NCBI GenBank assembly: GCA_022606495.2
Contig: JAHDVE020009097.1
Coordinates: 124,001-188,000, forward strand
Reading direction: 5' to 3'
Source of the DNA: Halesus radiatus
Lineage: Eukaryota > Arthropoda > Insecta > Trichoptera > Limnephilidae
Length of the DNA: 64,000 bases
Positions 30,301 through 41,495 of this stretch are shown here, in pieces (position 1 is the stretch's first letter; each line of letters opens with the position of its first letter). A program made the translations under genes and the position numbers. The notes beneath the pieces are model-generated. The model was not told the origin of the DNA. It was given only the letters and a program-made list of their open reading frames with translations, and made no database searches.

Positions 30301-33167
30301 GATATTAGAACAGCAAACGACAATTATTGTTAATAAAATTATACATGCTTGTCATACAATTAATAAGACGATTTATAAGATGTTTATTAAATCAACATAT
30401 CTAAACGGTCCGATTTACAACTATGGAGAGCTGACCTGGTGCAAAATCATACGAGGTCAGTTCCAATCTAACTTCAAAATATTATTTTACTACGAAAACA
30501 TGCAAAAAAAAGGTTACTGGAATTGCGCTATTGGACTTAGGTTAGTTATTGACTTGACTTTTTATTATGCAGATCAAGCAGCGGGAGAGCCAACACGGGG
30601 TTCATCTGCGCACACTGCGGGACCACTTGCGTACTGCGGAACAAAAAATGAATGCAATCGCTGAAGAGAGAGACAAACTTCGTACGAGGTCTTTAGGATG
30701 AACAATTTTTAGTAAATATTGTAGTGTAATATTTGTAGAAATTAATGACTCTAAATACGTGCGGTAAACATTTAACGTGATTGCAGCGCTCAAAATGCGC
30801 AGGAAGAGGCAGAGAATTTATTATGTGGTCTGAAAGAAAGAAACGAGAACCTGGAGAGTGCTCTGGAGGAGCAAAAGGAAAAGACCTCCATCGCGTTGAA
30901 GAAACTAGCTGCAGAAGAAATAACTATGAAGGATTTGGCAAAGAAAAGTAGGTGCATCTTGGATCTAATAAGGAAAAAAGACAATGGAATGCAGAGAAGT
31001 TGGTTTTCTTTACATTTTTCAGTAATAATAGGATAATAATTACATATCAGAATGAACTATGCACAAACACCCACTTACCAAAAATGCCATAACGTTTTTC
31101 TTACACTGGCTTCGCTCGCTAACTATGTTATTAATTTAAAAATTGGTAGATGACGCTGAAATGATGAAAGAGTGTGGTAGACTAAAAGATCTACTAACAT
31201 TAGCAGAAGGAGAATTGGCCACCATGAAACAGAAAAATTCAGAACATGTTAAAGAAATGACTATTTTATTAGTAAGTGATTTATTGTTTAGGTACCATAA
31301 ATACAGTTTATAATGACTCACGAGATATTAGTTATTGCCGTGGCCTACTTTATTACTGATGTTGGTTTCTTTGTATACTACTCTAACCAAACAGGAATCA
31401 AAAGAGAGGATTGAAAATGAATTAATGTCAAAGAAAGTCGCCACAAATAAACTTCATCGGGAGTTGGCCGAGCTTCGAGATGCATTATTCAACGTCAGGT
31501 AATCAAGCTGCACTTCATTATTTCCTTTCACTTCTAATCGTAATAACTTTTCCCGATTTTGCAGAATAAAAAAACGTCGTAAGCCTTTCTCCTGGTATAG
31601 CTGGTATACACATTGATTCTCACGGACACTCTGACAAATAAATGTAGAAAGAAAAATGAAGGACCGTGCGATAATTTAAATTTATTTAAATGGAAACAGC
31701 AATATGGCTCAGAGGTATTAAACAAAATATTAATTTCTATTTTTTTAAATTTCAGTCAAGAAAGGAATAAATACTTGGAGAGCCTCGAACAGAAAATGGC
31801 CGAGAGTGGAGGCTCGGCGTCGCAAGAACAGCAGCTGCACGAGGTACCTACTATATATTATTCATACATTAATTAAAAATTACTTAGTAATCACCGCTTT
31901 ATATAATACGAGTATAGAGTGAAGCTTTCCTCGTCAGTATTCTGTATTCCTAAATCCATTCAGTATTCTGTATTCCTAAATATATTAATAAAGTGGTGAT
32001 TACAAAGTAATTTTTAATTCATTCATTAATAATGACGCCACAAGGCGAATACCAATTTTTTGAAAAATTATCTATATTATTCATTCCACTTCGATACCAA
32101 AGTCTACTGAATGAGAAACATTTTCAAAGAGATACAGTTTTTTATATAGGCTGGGAAGCCGAACGTGATTGAAGTGCGTGGGTTTGAAAGCCATAATATA
32201 ATAAAATTATTTAATGGCGCTAACGAGGTTTAACAAAATTACAAAATCTCGGAGAGAAATTCTTTTTCTTTCATCCTTTTTGTCGATCATTACAATGTCC
32301 AGCATAGTTACGTCAGAAGCTAAAACACGGAATTGTCAATTTTTGGAAACAATTTTTTTAAATTTTTTAGTAGCATTTCAGTACGCTTAGTAGAAATTTC
32401 TATGAACCTGAAATAGGTATCTATACCAAAAAATGCAAATGGTTCACTACATAAGTCTTAATAAGTATACCTGATATGTATTTTTCCAGGCTAATAAGTT
32501 CATCGAAGCCAAAGTCGAAGAAGTGCGAAAACTTCAATCCATCGTTGCGAGCAAAGACCGGGATAACCAGATTCTGGCGGACCAAATCATTTCGATGGAA
32601 GAACATCTTAAAATATGCCAGAGATGCAGAGTCCAGTACGAGAAAAAAATAACGGCCTTGGGAACAGAAGTGCAGTCCTTGAGGGGCGCACAAAAAAGGT
32701 ATTCCGAAACTTGGTCAGATAGTGTTCTATCCAAATTGAGTGAGGAAATTCCCCAAGTAAAGGATCACGGACAGCAATATGCCTGGGATGATTTTAATCA
32801 GTACCCTTATCAAACCAATGTGGGCGACCCCATGGGACATCAGTCCGGAGATAACTTCGCGTCTGTTAGTGAATTAATCTCTCAGGAAAGGAACAAAATG
32901 TATCAGCAGAATAAGGATGGATTGAGCGAGCTTCCGAGCAGCGCCTGCATGTACCAGCGGCGTGAGTACCAGTCCGCGGAGCGCGATCGACCTCAAGTGG
33001 TGACGATCCTGCGGCCGTACCGGAGAGTGCGTCTGACCCCGGAGATGCGGCTGCAGCCGATCAGCTCCCTCATCTCAGGTTTACAACGACCTGTCTCTTC
33101 CACGGAACAAGCTAAAGCAAAGGATCTATTTCTAATGTCCAACTCCAATAATACTTATAACAAATAG
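24351..33167 (+). CDS. Unrecognised 789-residue coiled-coil protein, 15 coding exons
   Basis: Exons: 24351-24452, 24743-24811, 24891-24981, 25491-25579, 25727-25865, 26320-26432, 26512-26658, 29265-29450, 30019-30183, 30573-30688, 30787-30947, 31150-31271, 31395-31498, 31756-31843, 32490-33167. Every junction is GT-AG and all phases close on one frame of 2,370 bases. Residues 1-34 are basic and Pro-rich, and ~35-115 are acidic/polar. Residues ~115-250 look helical (SAILLLYSSLHELYSKMEG). Residues ~250-630 are long heptad-type coiled coils, with a Pro/Gly break near 285-310. A CQRC pair lies at ~607-610, and the C-terminal ~150 residues are polar and disordered. There is no signal peptide or membrane segment. 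I expect a cytoskeletal, centrosomal or ciliary scaffold, but that rests on composition only. Confidence 0.85.
24500..24575 (+). pseudogene. Partial duplicate of coiled-coil gene exon 1 inside intron 1
   Basis: Bases ~24533-24567 (gccaaactggtccccagg...) repeat the start of exon 1 (gcccaaactggcccccag...) with few changes. Translated, LAKLVPRSTIT stands against LPKLAPRSTIT. A TAA lies just upstream in that frame, no ATG follows, and it is not needed for the gene's phase. It is preceded by a (CCCT)n tract (24505-24522). Either a dead exon duplicate or an unrecognised alternative exon. Confidence 0.5.
25142..25188 (-). ncRNA. Hammerhead ribozyme motif, antisense to the host gene
   Basis: Minus strand: TATATTC, CTGATGA (25181-25175), stem II GAAAAC/GCTTTC with one mismatch, GAAA, palindrome ACATGT (25055-type block at 25155-25150), U, GATATGT. 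Stem I pairs if one U bulges, exactly as in the 14440 copy. Confidence 0.6.
25353..25400 (+). ncRNA. Hammerhead ribozyme motif, sense strand of intron 3
   Basis: Plus strand: TATATTC, CTGATGA at 25361-25367, one extra G, stem II GAAAGC-ATC-GCTTTC (perfect 6 bp, 25369-25383... core GAAA at 25384-25387), stem III palindrome ACATGT at 25387-25392, cleavage nucleotide T at 25393, then GACATG. Stem I forms C-G, T-A, a bulge, then A-U, U-A and G-U. It would be transcribed in the pre-mRNA of the coiled-coil gene. Confidence 0.7.
26797..28118. mobile_element. DNA-transposon-like element with imperfect terminal inverted repeats, in intron 7
   Basis: The left end is 'ctggggccctagcacggtcg', then atcgataa and caatacgatatt. 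The right end, read reversed, is 'ccagaggccctagctcggtc', then atcgataac and caatatcgg. The ~1.3-kb interior has no transposase ORF and includes a (TTATTTAC)n-like tract at 27170-27440. The CWGRGGC start recalls hAT termini, but no 8-bp target duplication is visible, so the superfamily is a guess. Confidence 0.5.
28270..28888 (-). mobile_element. MITE-like element, family F, copy 4
   Basis: Reverse orientation: left end 'ttataagaaactctagccct', right end 'ttcactggagttccttattg'. The interior holds gacattt-type and 'aaaacaaggatgttccttac' blocks matching the other copies. It sits in intron 7 just upstream of a family E copy. Confidence 0.7.
28940..29105 (-). repeat. Hammerhead-like repeat, family E, copy 2
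   Basis: Minus strand: TTGATAA, T, stem II GCCTT-CGG-AAGGC (perfect), GAAA, a damaged palindrome AGAGCTGT and C. The core differs from CTGATGA by C3 to T and G8 to A. The upstream flank 'gtggaactccattttaattt' matches the other family E copies. Confidence 0.5.
31865..32065. mobile_element. Penelope-like foldback, family D, in intron 14
   Basis: Inverted arms 'aaaattacttagtaatcacc' and 'ggtgattacaaagtaatttt' flank a short centre with a CTGACGAGGAAAGCTTC remnant on the minus strand. The GAAA segment is lost. Ends at 'taataatgacgccacaaggc'. Confidence 0.6.
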
Positions 33168-33253
33168 GTTTAACTGATTATTTCTCCGGCTCGCTTCTTG
33201 TAAATATTATTTCTGAAATGATAGTTAAAACTGTTAGTGTTTACACTTAATTA

Positions 33254-33259
33254 AATAAA
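33254..33259 (+). terminator. Polyadenylation signal of the coiled-coil gene
   Basis: AATAAA lies 87 bases after the stop at 33167 and is followed by a GT-rich stretch (ttgtgcttgtgtgggtttc) at ~33276-33294, as expected of a cleavage/polyadenylation site. Confidence 0.7.
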
Positions 33260-33484
33260 GTGAATACTTAACAAATTGTGCTTGTGTGGGTTTCAGGAGA
33301 TTCGGAATTTTCTAGAGAAGATCAATGTGTCCGGCAGATTTCTCTATGACATTTTGATAATATCAGCCAATATACATATTTATATGGACTTTATTCTTCC
33401 AAAATACTCTGGCACTTATAAAATGTACAGTTTTATAATAAATTTAGTATGAATTACCCAGGAACTATTTTATTGCGAGGAATT

Positions 33485-34055
33485 GGTTGTAAATGTGAGG
33501 AGTAATCAAGGTAGTGATGAAAAAAAATTTGAACTTTCAAATTATAGGCCATTAAATTTAGCGATTTCAGAGGCAACTTTTATTAATTTTTTGGCACTAT
33601 GGTGATTTAAAAAAAAACGTTTTTTCCCTAGCTACTATGAAAATATAATGAAATATGAAAAAAGGTTAAAATTAGCATTATGGTGGACTTAAATTTAAAT
33701 TAAAACGACCTATTTCCGTTGGAACAAAAATTTTCCGTACATAATTTAAAATGTCGACCCAAAAAAACTTTTTTTTGTTTTAATTTTTTATGTTGTCATA
33801 TTTACATAGCAAAAACGACAATTAAAAAAAAATTATCACATTATAATTTTCAAATTTGCCTCTAAAATCATGAAAAATTGATTTCTTTAATGGACTGTAT
33901 ATAAATCAAAACGAAAATAGATAAAATACTTCTAATCCGTGCTAGATATTTATACCTTTAATACATAAAAAGATCATTCGCTTTGGGTGCGTATTTTAAG
34001 TTAAATTTTGTGTGAAACCGGGCGCAGGTCACTGCTTCCTTATAAGGATAAGGAT
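33485..34055. mobile_element. MITE family O, diverged copy
   Basis: Shares 'atgaaaaatnn'-type interior and 'cttctaatccgtgctagata', 'gtgcgtattttaagttaaat' and gaaaccgggcgcaggtcac with the family O right arm. The left arm is not recognisable. Confidence 0.5.
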
Positions 34056-34384
34056 CATACCTAATCATTATTCATTCAGTGAATCGTCGTGTGAATATCG
34101 ATTGTTCAGTGTCTTGATGAGGTTATTCCATTTCTCTTGGCAGCTTCACATCTCAGAATGCTGACACTCCTATTGCGCTTTAGCAATATTAACATGGTCC
34201 ATCTAGAGGACTTAATCTTGTCCATACATCCATAAAATAGCATTTCTTCCTGTCATCTCTTCCCCCAAGGGGTCTGAAGAAGTCTAAAGTTGTTGGGAGC
34301 CGGTTTTTGTGTTTTTTTCTTGCAGAATGGATCTGTTGATTGTTCACAAAATCTTAAGCAGGTATCTCGATATATTAATTGTTT

Positions 34385-34545
34385 ATGTGCTTAATTCGTA
34401 GAACTCCATTTATTTTTTTTTAATCTAATGTAAATCAAATTTAATAATGTTATTATTAAGTTCGGCAAGTATGTTTAGTTGTTATTATTGTGACAGCTGT
34501 TTCGGCGTTTAAAGGCATTTTCAAACTGTGGTTAATCCACATTGT
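34385..34545 (-). repeat. Hammerhead-like repeat, family E, copy 3
   Basis: Minus strand: TTGAAAA, T, stem II GCC...GGC-type hairpin, GAAA, perfect palindrome ACAGCTGT and C. Its other end is 'aattcgtagaactccattta'. A block 'taataatgttattattaagt' is shared with copy 4 and with ~17360. Confidence 0.5.
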
Positions 34546-34559
34546 GAGGACTTATTTAC

Positions 34560-37055
34560 ATGATTTAATTTACTCCCACTCCTTTAAAATTCGAATGGGT
34601 AATGATTTATTATCGGTAAAACCGATTTAGTTAGAAAGCAATTAAAATTCTGAATTCTGTGAGGTTTTCACATTTATAGTGTGTTTTTACTCGTATTTAA
34701 CTGAAACGTTTTCTTAATTGATTTATTTAAATGTGTTGTATTGTTTTAATAATGTGAACATACTGAGAAGCGGTGAGCATATAATTTTCCTTACTTTATT
34801 CATTAATTTTATATTAGGATCATTTGTTAATTTCACGATGACCACATTGAAAACACCTTTTTAATTTATTTTACCTTGTTTGTCGATCTTTTAATTCCGC
34901 TTCGATGATGGGGAAAACCTGTGTGATCGTTTATATTGATTTAAATATCGCCATGTTAATAACACCACCAGCGAGTTGAACAGGATGTTCTAATGGCATC
35001 GTGAATTCAATTCCTCGGCTGGCTAGGTCCTCCAGTACGATACAAGCAACATTTTCCGCTTACTGTGATGGTAGTAGGAGATTTTTAAAATATTGTCTTT
35101 CTTTACAAAAAAAAATTAAGTTTTCTGAATTTATTTTTTACTGTAACAATATACGGGATCATACATAAATTGAATTGTTTTAATAAAGTTTAACTTACTG
35201 GAATATGTATATCATTTAATGCAAACGATTGGTACAAACTACAAAATAATTTGCTGTCGAAAACTTTATTAGCAAAGGTAGAAATAGCACGGAAAATGTG
35301 AGTAGAGTGCCCACTCCACACAGTGCCAAAAAAGGCTACGTGAAACGGGTGTAAACGGCTTGTTCACAGAAACATAAAATTCATTAGAAAGAGGACATAT
35401 TTCCATCCAAACATAAATTTCGTTTGTCTGAAATTCAAGATATTTTAGCACACTATAAGTACCCAAAATACAGACAAAATTTCTGAAAAACAAGCCAGCG
35501 ACAAGAATTGTCTCTCGTATGGTCAATTTGACGTCTTAAGTGGAGCATCCTTTGATTCTGTCCAAAAACAATCGGATTGCAGTCTTTAGAGCACAGACAT
35601 TAGGTGGGAATGCTGTCCTTCCACCGCAATTTCCGTGGAAGATGTTCTGATGAACTAGCGTCATGGATTCTTTCGGCACCGGTGCATAGTCGGGAACACG
35701 GAAAACTTATTTTCCTCACCTCTTGTGTGGAGTTGTGAAATAAATAAAAAAATTAAAAGAAAAAACAAAAAACAAATAACAAACACAAAAAAAAATCTAC
35801 ACTTGCTGGGAGGTGAACAAAATTCAACAAAAAACATAGTTTATGACCAATTTATTCTAAATACTTTATAGTCGAAACACCCTCATTATTGTTTATTACC
35901 TTGTTAGCCGTAATTTTATTATTAAAACTCGAGCAGACCATTAAATCTGCCATTGGCTTAGATTTAGATGCAACCAAAAGTTTTTTTGGGCGGTGGCGCC
36001 TAACAGGTTTCATCCGTTAAATTAATGACAATTAGCTGTTCATTCTTAGACCTTCTTGCTTAAAAGGCCTGGTCTCAAATATATGAAATCAAATACCAGA
36101 GCTTCCAGCAATATCTCGCACTTCCTCGGCGTGGGAGGACCGGGCCGACGGTCTAAGAAGACCGCGGACTCCTTATCACAAGCCATTTGCATACTGAGAA
36201 TATTTTATTATAGCGACTCGATGAAAAAAAGGCATTTTATTATGTAATACGTCATTTAGGAATTTGAGGGCCAATGACCGGAATGCGAACAAACTAGAAC
36301 AGGTCCCGAACGCAAACTGAGATTCGTTAGATGATGTGTTACGTTCAATTATGTAGAATAGGGTACCCATATGACTGCATTTCATTAAATAATAATATAG
36401 TGTTGGTAGAATGGTAACATTCATCGCCCGAATATTAGAATGCAAATTAATACATCAAATTACCCGTTTGCTTACAATACTTACATACGAAAATCAATTT
36501 ATTTATTTTTTCTTTTAAACTTTGCTTCCTGTAATTTTGCTTTTTTTATTCACAGCCAAGGGGATACATTATAAATAAACAGCGTAAAAAATACTATGTG
36601 AATTTTTGCATTTTTTCTACTTTTTCATACAAAATGCATTTTTTGCAAGGTAAGTGCTACTTTTCCGCAAAAAATCATATTTTCATTAAACGAAAAGCAT
36701 CAGTTAGTAAATATGGTATTACCTGAATCTTTTATTTATTACATATATACATATTATTTATCTATTACATACATTTATTTTTTCATTTATTTATTACATA
36801 TATATTTTTTTTTCGTTTGTTTATTACATTTTTGTTTTTCATTTATTTATTTAATACATACATTTTTTATATTTATTACATATATATATACGAACATTTA
36901 TTATTGGTTGACGTATTACCCATCTCACTAGGTGTAAAACGCCTATGTTGAGATGGCAATTTACAGGGATGGTTGTTCAGCTAGGATATTTATATGACAA
37001 ATAGATTATTAGATTACAATTTAATAATTTTCTTCCAAAGTATACTAATTTAAAG
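34560..37055. other. Long stretch without a recognised gene
   Basis: Mostly AT-rich. A fragment at ~34975-35090 (gtgaattcaattcctcggct ... gatggtagtaggag) resembles 61620-61720 and looks like SINE body debris. Around 36720-36890 is a degenerate (ttattacatatat)n tract. ORFs such as 35526-35269 lack any recognisable domain. Confidence 0.45.
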
Positions 37056-37059
37056 ACAT

Positions 37060-37545
37060 AAAAGACTTTAGAAGCCGACAGGTTTATAGGAGGTGATCAA
37101 TGATCTTACTTTTAAAAGAACTTTTGTTTTGCGTATTTCTGATGTCACTAGGAACAGCCAGGGAATTGAATAACTTAATAGCATTGAATTTAAAACTTCT
37201 TTGTCCATAAAGGGAACATTAGAGTCCGCACACTGGAATATTAAAAGATTTTACATGTGATTGCCCTCTTTCTTCAAACATATGGATATTTTTAAATTGA
37301 TGCAGAAGGATATTTTTTAATATGTTTTTTCAAGTTGGAAACATTTAGTTTCTTAAAAATTAAATCAGTACTCGTCCTTAATGGAAGTTTAAGAATAACC
37401 TTCACGATTAGTTTCTGGATCTTTGGTAAAGGCTCCGGGCAAGTATTTGTGGCACTACCTCCAACTGATAATAAATTATATTAAAAGGTTCTGTAAATTC
37501 CTCGAAAGTGATTAGTATAATTTTAACCAGGATATCGTAATGGAG
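37060..37545 (-). mobile_element. LINE C-terminal remnant, family L5
   Basis: On the minus strand a broken frame reads EPLPKIQKLIVKVILKLPLR, then LIFKKLNVSNLKKHIKKY. This matches the layout of the Jockey/CR1 polyprotein tail (LEPL-x-QK-x-IR ... LFKKLNIL). Several stops follow, and it is a dead fragment. Confidence 0.5.
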
Positions 37546-37589
37546 GGGATATTCTTGAGAAATTTTGGGTTAACAGCAGGGATTTTTTT

Positions 37590-37840
37590 TTTATATGAAT
37601 ACCCCACAAGAGTCCCAACTGCTCCCAACCGTCTGGAGCCAGTGAGACTATGGCATCCCAATTGGGGAATGTTGTGAGGCTGAAGGTATTGGGGAAGGGA
37701 AGGATAAGGGGAAGAGGAAGGCGGATAAATACCTGGCTATTCAGATCTGGTCACCAAACACGGCTAAAAGCCATTTTAAGCAACGTTTCAATTCTGAATG
37801 GTGGTCTTTCACCAGGGCGACACTGAAAGTATCTTCCGCT
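37590..37840 (-). mobile_element. SINE family A, truncated before its tRNA head
   Basis: Starts 'ccccacaagagtcccaactg' and keeps 'attcagatctggtcaccaaa'. It ends at ~37840 after gacactgaaagtatcttccg, so the tRNA head is missing. Confidence 0.7.
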
Positions 37841-38455
37841 CTTTATTGGAGATTGCCAATTTTATTGGAGATTTTGAAAATGACGTGAATTTTCCAGATT
37901 TTGAAAACATTTTTTTTTTCATAAACTTGTACGAGTATATGCTCCTTTTACACCAGTAGATATAGAGAGCAGGTTTTCCATTTTCAAACACATGTTTCCT
38001 AACAAACCTGCATTTAACTTTTAAAAATACTTTCATGTTAACTGTTTTTATAATTGTAAGTCATCATTTAAATTTAAGGTTTTAGTGTGGTTTTTTTCCT
38101 GTTACTGTTTTTTTGTGACAATAAAGTACTTTCAAAAATATTATTAATTCTTCGTTTTATTTCTACCTTCGCCAAAACTCATTTCATGACAGAATCGTAA
38201 CGTAAAAAGCATTAAATGAAAAATCAATTTAAATCTTAATTATCTTTATCAAGTTTTAGTGCATTCAAATGACCATTTTATTTTTTCCGCTCCTCAAATA
38301 TAAATATACTGCTTCGTTTTCAAATAATTTTGTTATGTAACTTCAATGTAATGTATTCATCACTGTATCAGTTCCCCTTTTCAAATGTTCTAAAAAAGAA
38401 AACGTCAAATAAATATGAAATTTTCTTAAAGCATTTAAATAAAAATGATGCAGTA

Positions 38456-39315
38456 TCATCAAGGGTACATAGTTACATTTCAATGTTTATAATATAAAAA
38501 AATGGGTACATGGTTACATTTCAATGTTTATAATATAAACTAATATGTACATGGTTACATTTCAATGTTTATAATGTAAATTAATAGGTATATGGTTTCA
38601 TTCCAAAGTTTATAATATAAACTAATGGGTACATGGTTACATTTCAATGTTTATAATATAAAATAATGGACACATGTTTACATTTTAATGTTTTTAATAT
38701 AAACTAATGGGTACATGGTTACATTTCAATGTTTATAATATAATGGGTACATGGTTACATTTTAATGTTCATAATATAAACTAATAGGTACATAGTTATA
38801 TTTCAATGTTTATAATATAAAATAATGGGTACATGGTTACATTTTAATGTTTATAATATAAACTAATAGGTTCATAGTTACATTTCAATGTTATAATATA
38901 AACTAATGGGTACATGGTTACATTTTTGTTATAACACAGAAAAGTCTCAACTTCATTTATTTATTTATGTATCGAGTTAGTTTATATTAAATTGTATGTA
39001 TATAAATAAATGGGTTCATGGTTACATTTTAATGTTTATAATATAAACTAATAGGTACATAGTTACATTTCAATGTTTATGATATGAAATAATGGGTACA
39101 TGGTTACATTTTAATGTTAATAATGTAAATTAATAGGTATATGGTTTCATTCAAAAGTTTATAATATAAACTAATGGGTACATGGTTACATATCAATGTT
39201 TATAATATAAAATAATGGGTATATGTTTACATTTTAATGTTTTTAATATAAACTAATGGGTACATGGTTACATTTCAATGTTTATAATATAATGGGGACA
39301 TGGTTACATCATGGT
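38456..39315. repeat. ~42-bp minisatellite, about 18 units
   Basis: Unit: 'gggtacatggttacatttca' then atgtttataatataaactaat. Interrupted at ~38930-39000 by non-repeat sequence, after which the same higher-order run of variants resumes. For example, the ataggtatatggtttcatt-type unit and the gatatgaa variant recur at matching positions. This suggests a segmental duplication of several units. Confidence 0.85.
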
Positions 39316-39835
39316 TACCCATCAAGGGATATAACAGCATACACGGGTAAAATTAAAATATAATTCGATTACAACATGTTTTATGTAAATCATAACGAAG
39401 TCGATAATGAACATAAAAAGTTTTCTTTCTAAGGGAAGATGAGCTTTGGGTGTAATACTTTTTTGGGAGAAAAATTATAAATTTTTTTTATCGCTTGCTT
39501 AATATACTCGTATAGATAAATATGAATGACGCGTATAGTTAAATACCGTCAATTTCATATTGTTTGCCTCAAGACTTCAAAAAAGATTAATTACAAGCAA
39601 TTTTTGGAAAAAGCGATTTTTTTTATTTTAGTACAATAAATAGGTAATATGCCCAAAACTTACACACATGAATGTTTACATTGCAATAATAATCAATAAG
39701 TACAATAAACATTATCTCGGAAAAATGATAATAAGAATAAAAAAGATGTGAAAGGTCGAAAGCATATTATAAAGTAGGTGTATAAACTAACTCCTTATTG
39801 TCACCTGTGCTGATGGTACACTGTTTTGGTACTTA

Positions 39836-39915
39836 ATAATAATAATAATTGGATTACTTCTATATCGCCGTTTTCGTGGGAAAATCACCTCAGGGGCGCT
39901 TTACAATTAATTAAA
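39836..39915 (+). repeat. Family G element, copy 4
   Basis: (AAT)n, then 'ctatatcgccgttttcgtgg', aaaatcacctca and 'ggggcgctttacaattaatt'. Confidence 0.65.
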
Positions 39916-40410
39916 TAACATTTACTACCAGTACCTTACAGCTAAACTTTATTACTAATGGCTTATAAGTAAGACTTATGGCTAGGGACTAACTACTGAG
40001 ACTTATAATTAGTGACTTACATCTATGGCTTATAGCTTGTCGCTTACCAACTAAAATTTATAGCTAGTGACTTACAATTTAGGCTTAAGTAGGCATAAGG
40101 GGCATCATCACATTATCAGTTTGATATTATTGTTAAAACTTTTTTTTTAAATTTAGTTAATTGTGTCATAAAAAAATGTCTATTTCATTATTAAAGCACT
40201 GTATAGTATTGTAATGTCTTAATATCCGCAGTAAAGGAGAGAAATATCCCGTATTTGTATTATAGGTTTTAATATAAAAAGTGTATTTTATCCGTTAGCC
40301 GTATCAACCGATGCTTGCATAATTTTGCACAAAAGGAATACATCAGAAGGTTTACGTCTGACTAACAGAGATTGTAGTTCACAGTGCGAAATTCATACGT
40401 TTGCACGACA

Positions 40411-40505
40411 CAACTAACTAACTAACCATCACGCTGTTTCACCGCAGAGAGGACGGACCGCCAAACAACTCGATCTTGGCATACAATTCTTGCTTCATTC
40501 ACATT
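40411..40505 (-). mobile_element. LINE 3' tail with (CTAA)n, short copy
   Basis: 'ctaactaactaaccatcacg', then tttcaccgcagagaggacgg and 'caaacaactcgatcttggca'; truncated after ~90 bases. It lacks the gggtaggc block found in the other copies. Confidence 0.6.
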
Positions 40506-41154
40506 ATGGGATAGGGGGGACACAAAAGAAGATAAGCAGTAATAAGTGATCTTGCTTATAAAATTTTCCCACAATGGAAAACACCAAGGTGAGGTAAAAG
40601 ATATTATTAACTATCAATGTCATCACTGTTTGCTCCAATTTTAATGGCTTTTCACCCTACATGAGTGTTTTAGCTAGTGCCGAATGTTAAAATACACAAT
40701 AATACGTGAACACTGTAAATAACAGATACCCAATATAAACCAAATAATAGTTAAAAAAAATTTTACATGAGAATAAAATCACTTCTGCAAAAAACCAAAC
40801 CAAAACAATTTCCTCCACGCGTGTAGCCACGTGCCAACCCTTTCTCTGTATCTGTCCAGAGAGTACCTCTTTCCTCTTATTGGACTGTAATGCATGTATC
40901 AGTGACGTCACAAGGTCCATCCGACGCCTGCCATTGTAGTGGACTGACAAAGTTCCTTTTGCCAGGTCTTTGTGGACTAGTGGTCCAATTCGAGCAGAAT
41001 TTCAATCCAACGCAGGGCAGTACCGAGACCCTTTAAAGTCAAATAAATTGTAAAATATCCTTTAGCTGAGTCGTTCTTCTAGTCTCTCATTTTACATTCA
41101 AGCCAATGAGATTTAATTCTTTACAAAAAAGGGTGCATTTTCTTTCACACACTA

Positions 41155-41495
41155 AAAGGTGCGTAAAAAACAGTTCAAAACTACACACTCGACGTTCTGG
41201 GTGTTTTCCTCGGGTCTATCATTATCATAATAGCCTACTTTCATTAATTTTATTGCGACAGATTCAGTCACTGAAATTCAACAATAAGCATCACAAGACA
41301 GTGGTACACAATACACGATTCACATAAAATACAGGAATGATAGTACCAATGTTTCTTCAACCCTTGAATACATTATACCATTAATATTTAAAAAGTTGCC
41401 ATATGAATTTAAAAACAATTACTTTATGACGAAATTCTCACTGATGTTAACGTATTGGCTTTTGAGAAGTCACCTTATGTATTGATATTATTTTG
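41155..41495 (+). mobile_element. LINE C-terminal remnant, family L3
   Basis: The plus strand encodes VVHNTRFT, then broken frames giving EYIIPLIFKKLPYEFKNNY and LTYWLLRSHLMY. This is the same tail as the 11065-11690 copy (VHNTRFTQN ... KFPYEFKNNC ... CWLLESNLVY). It runs directly into the 86-bp tandem array. Confidence 0.65.
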
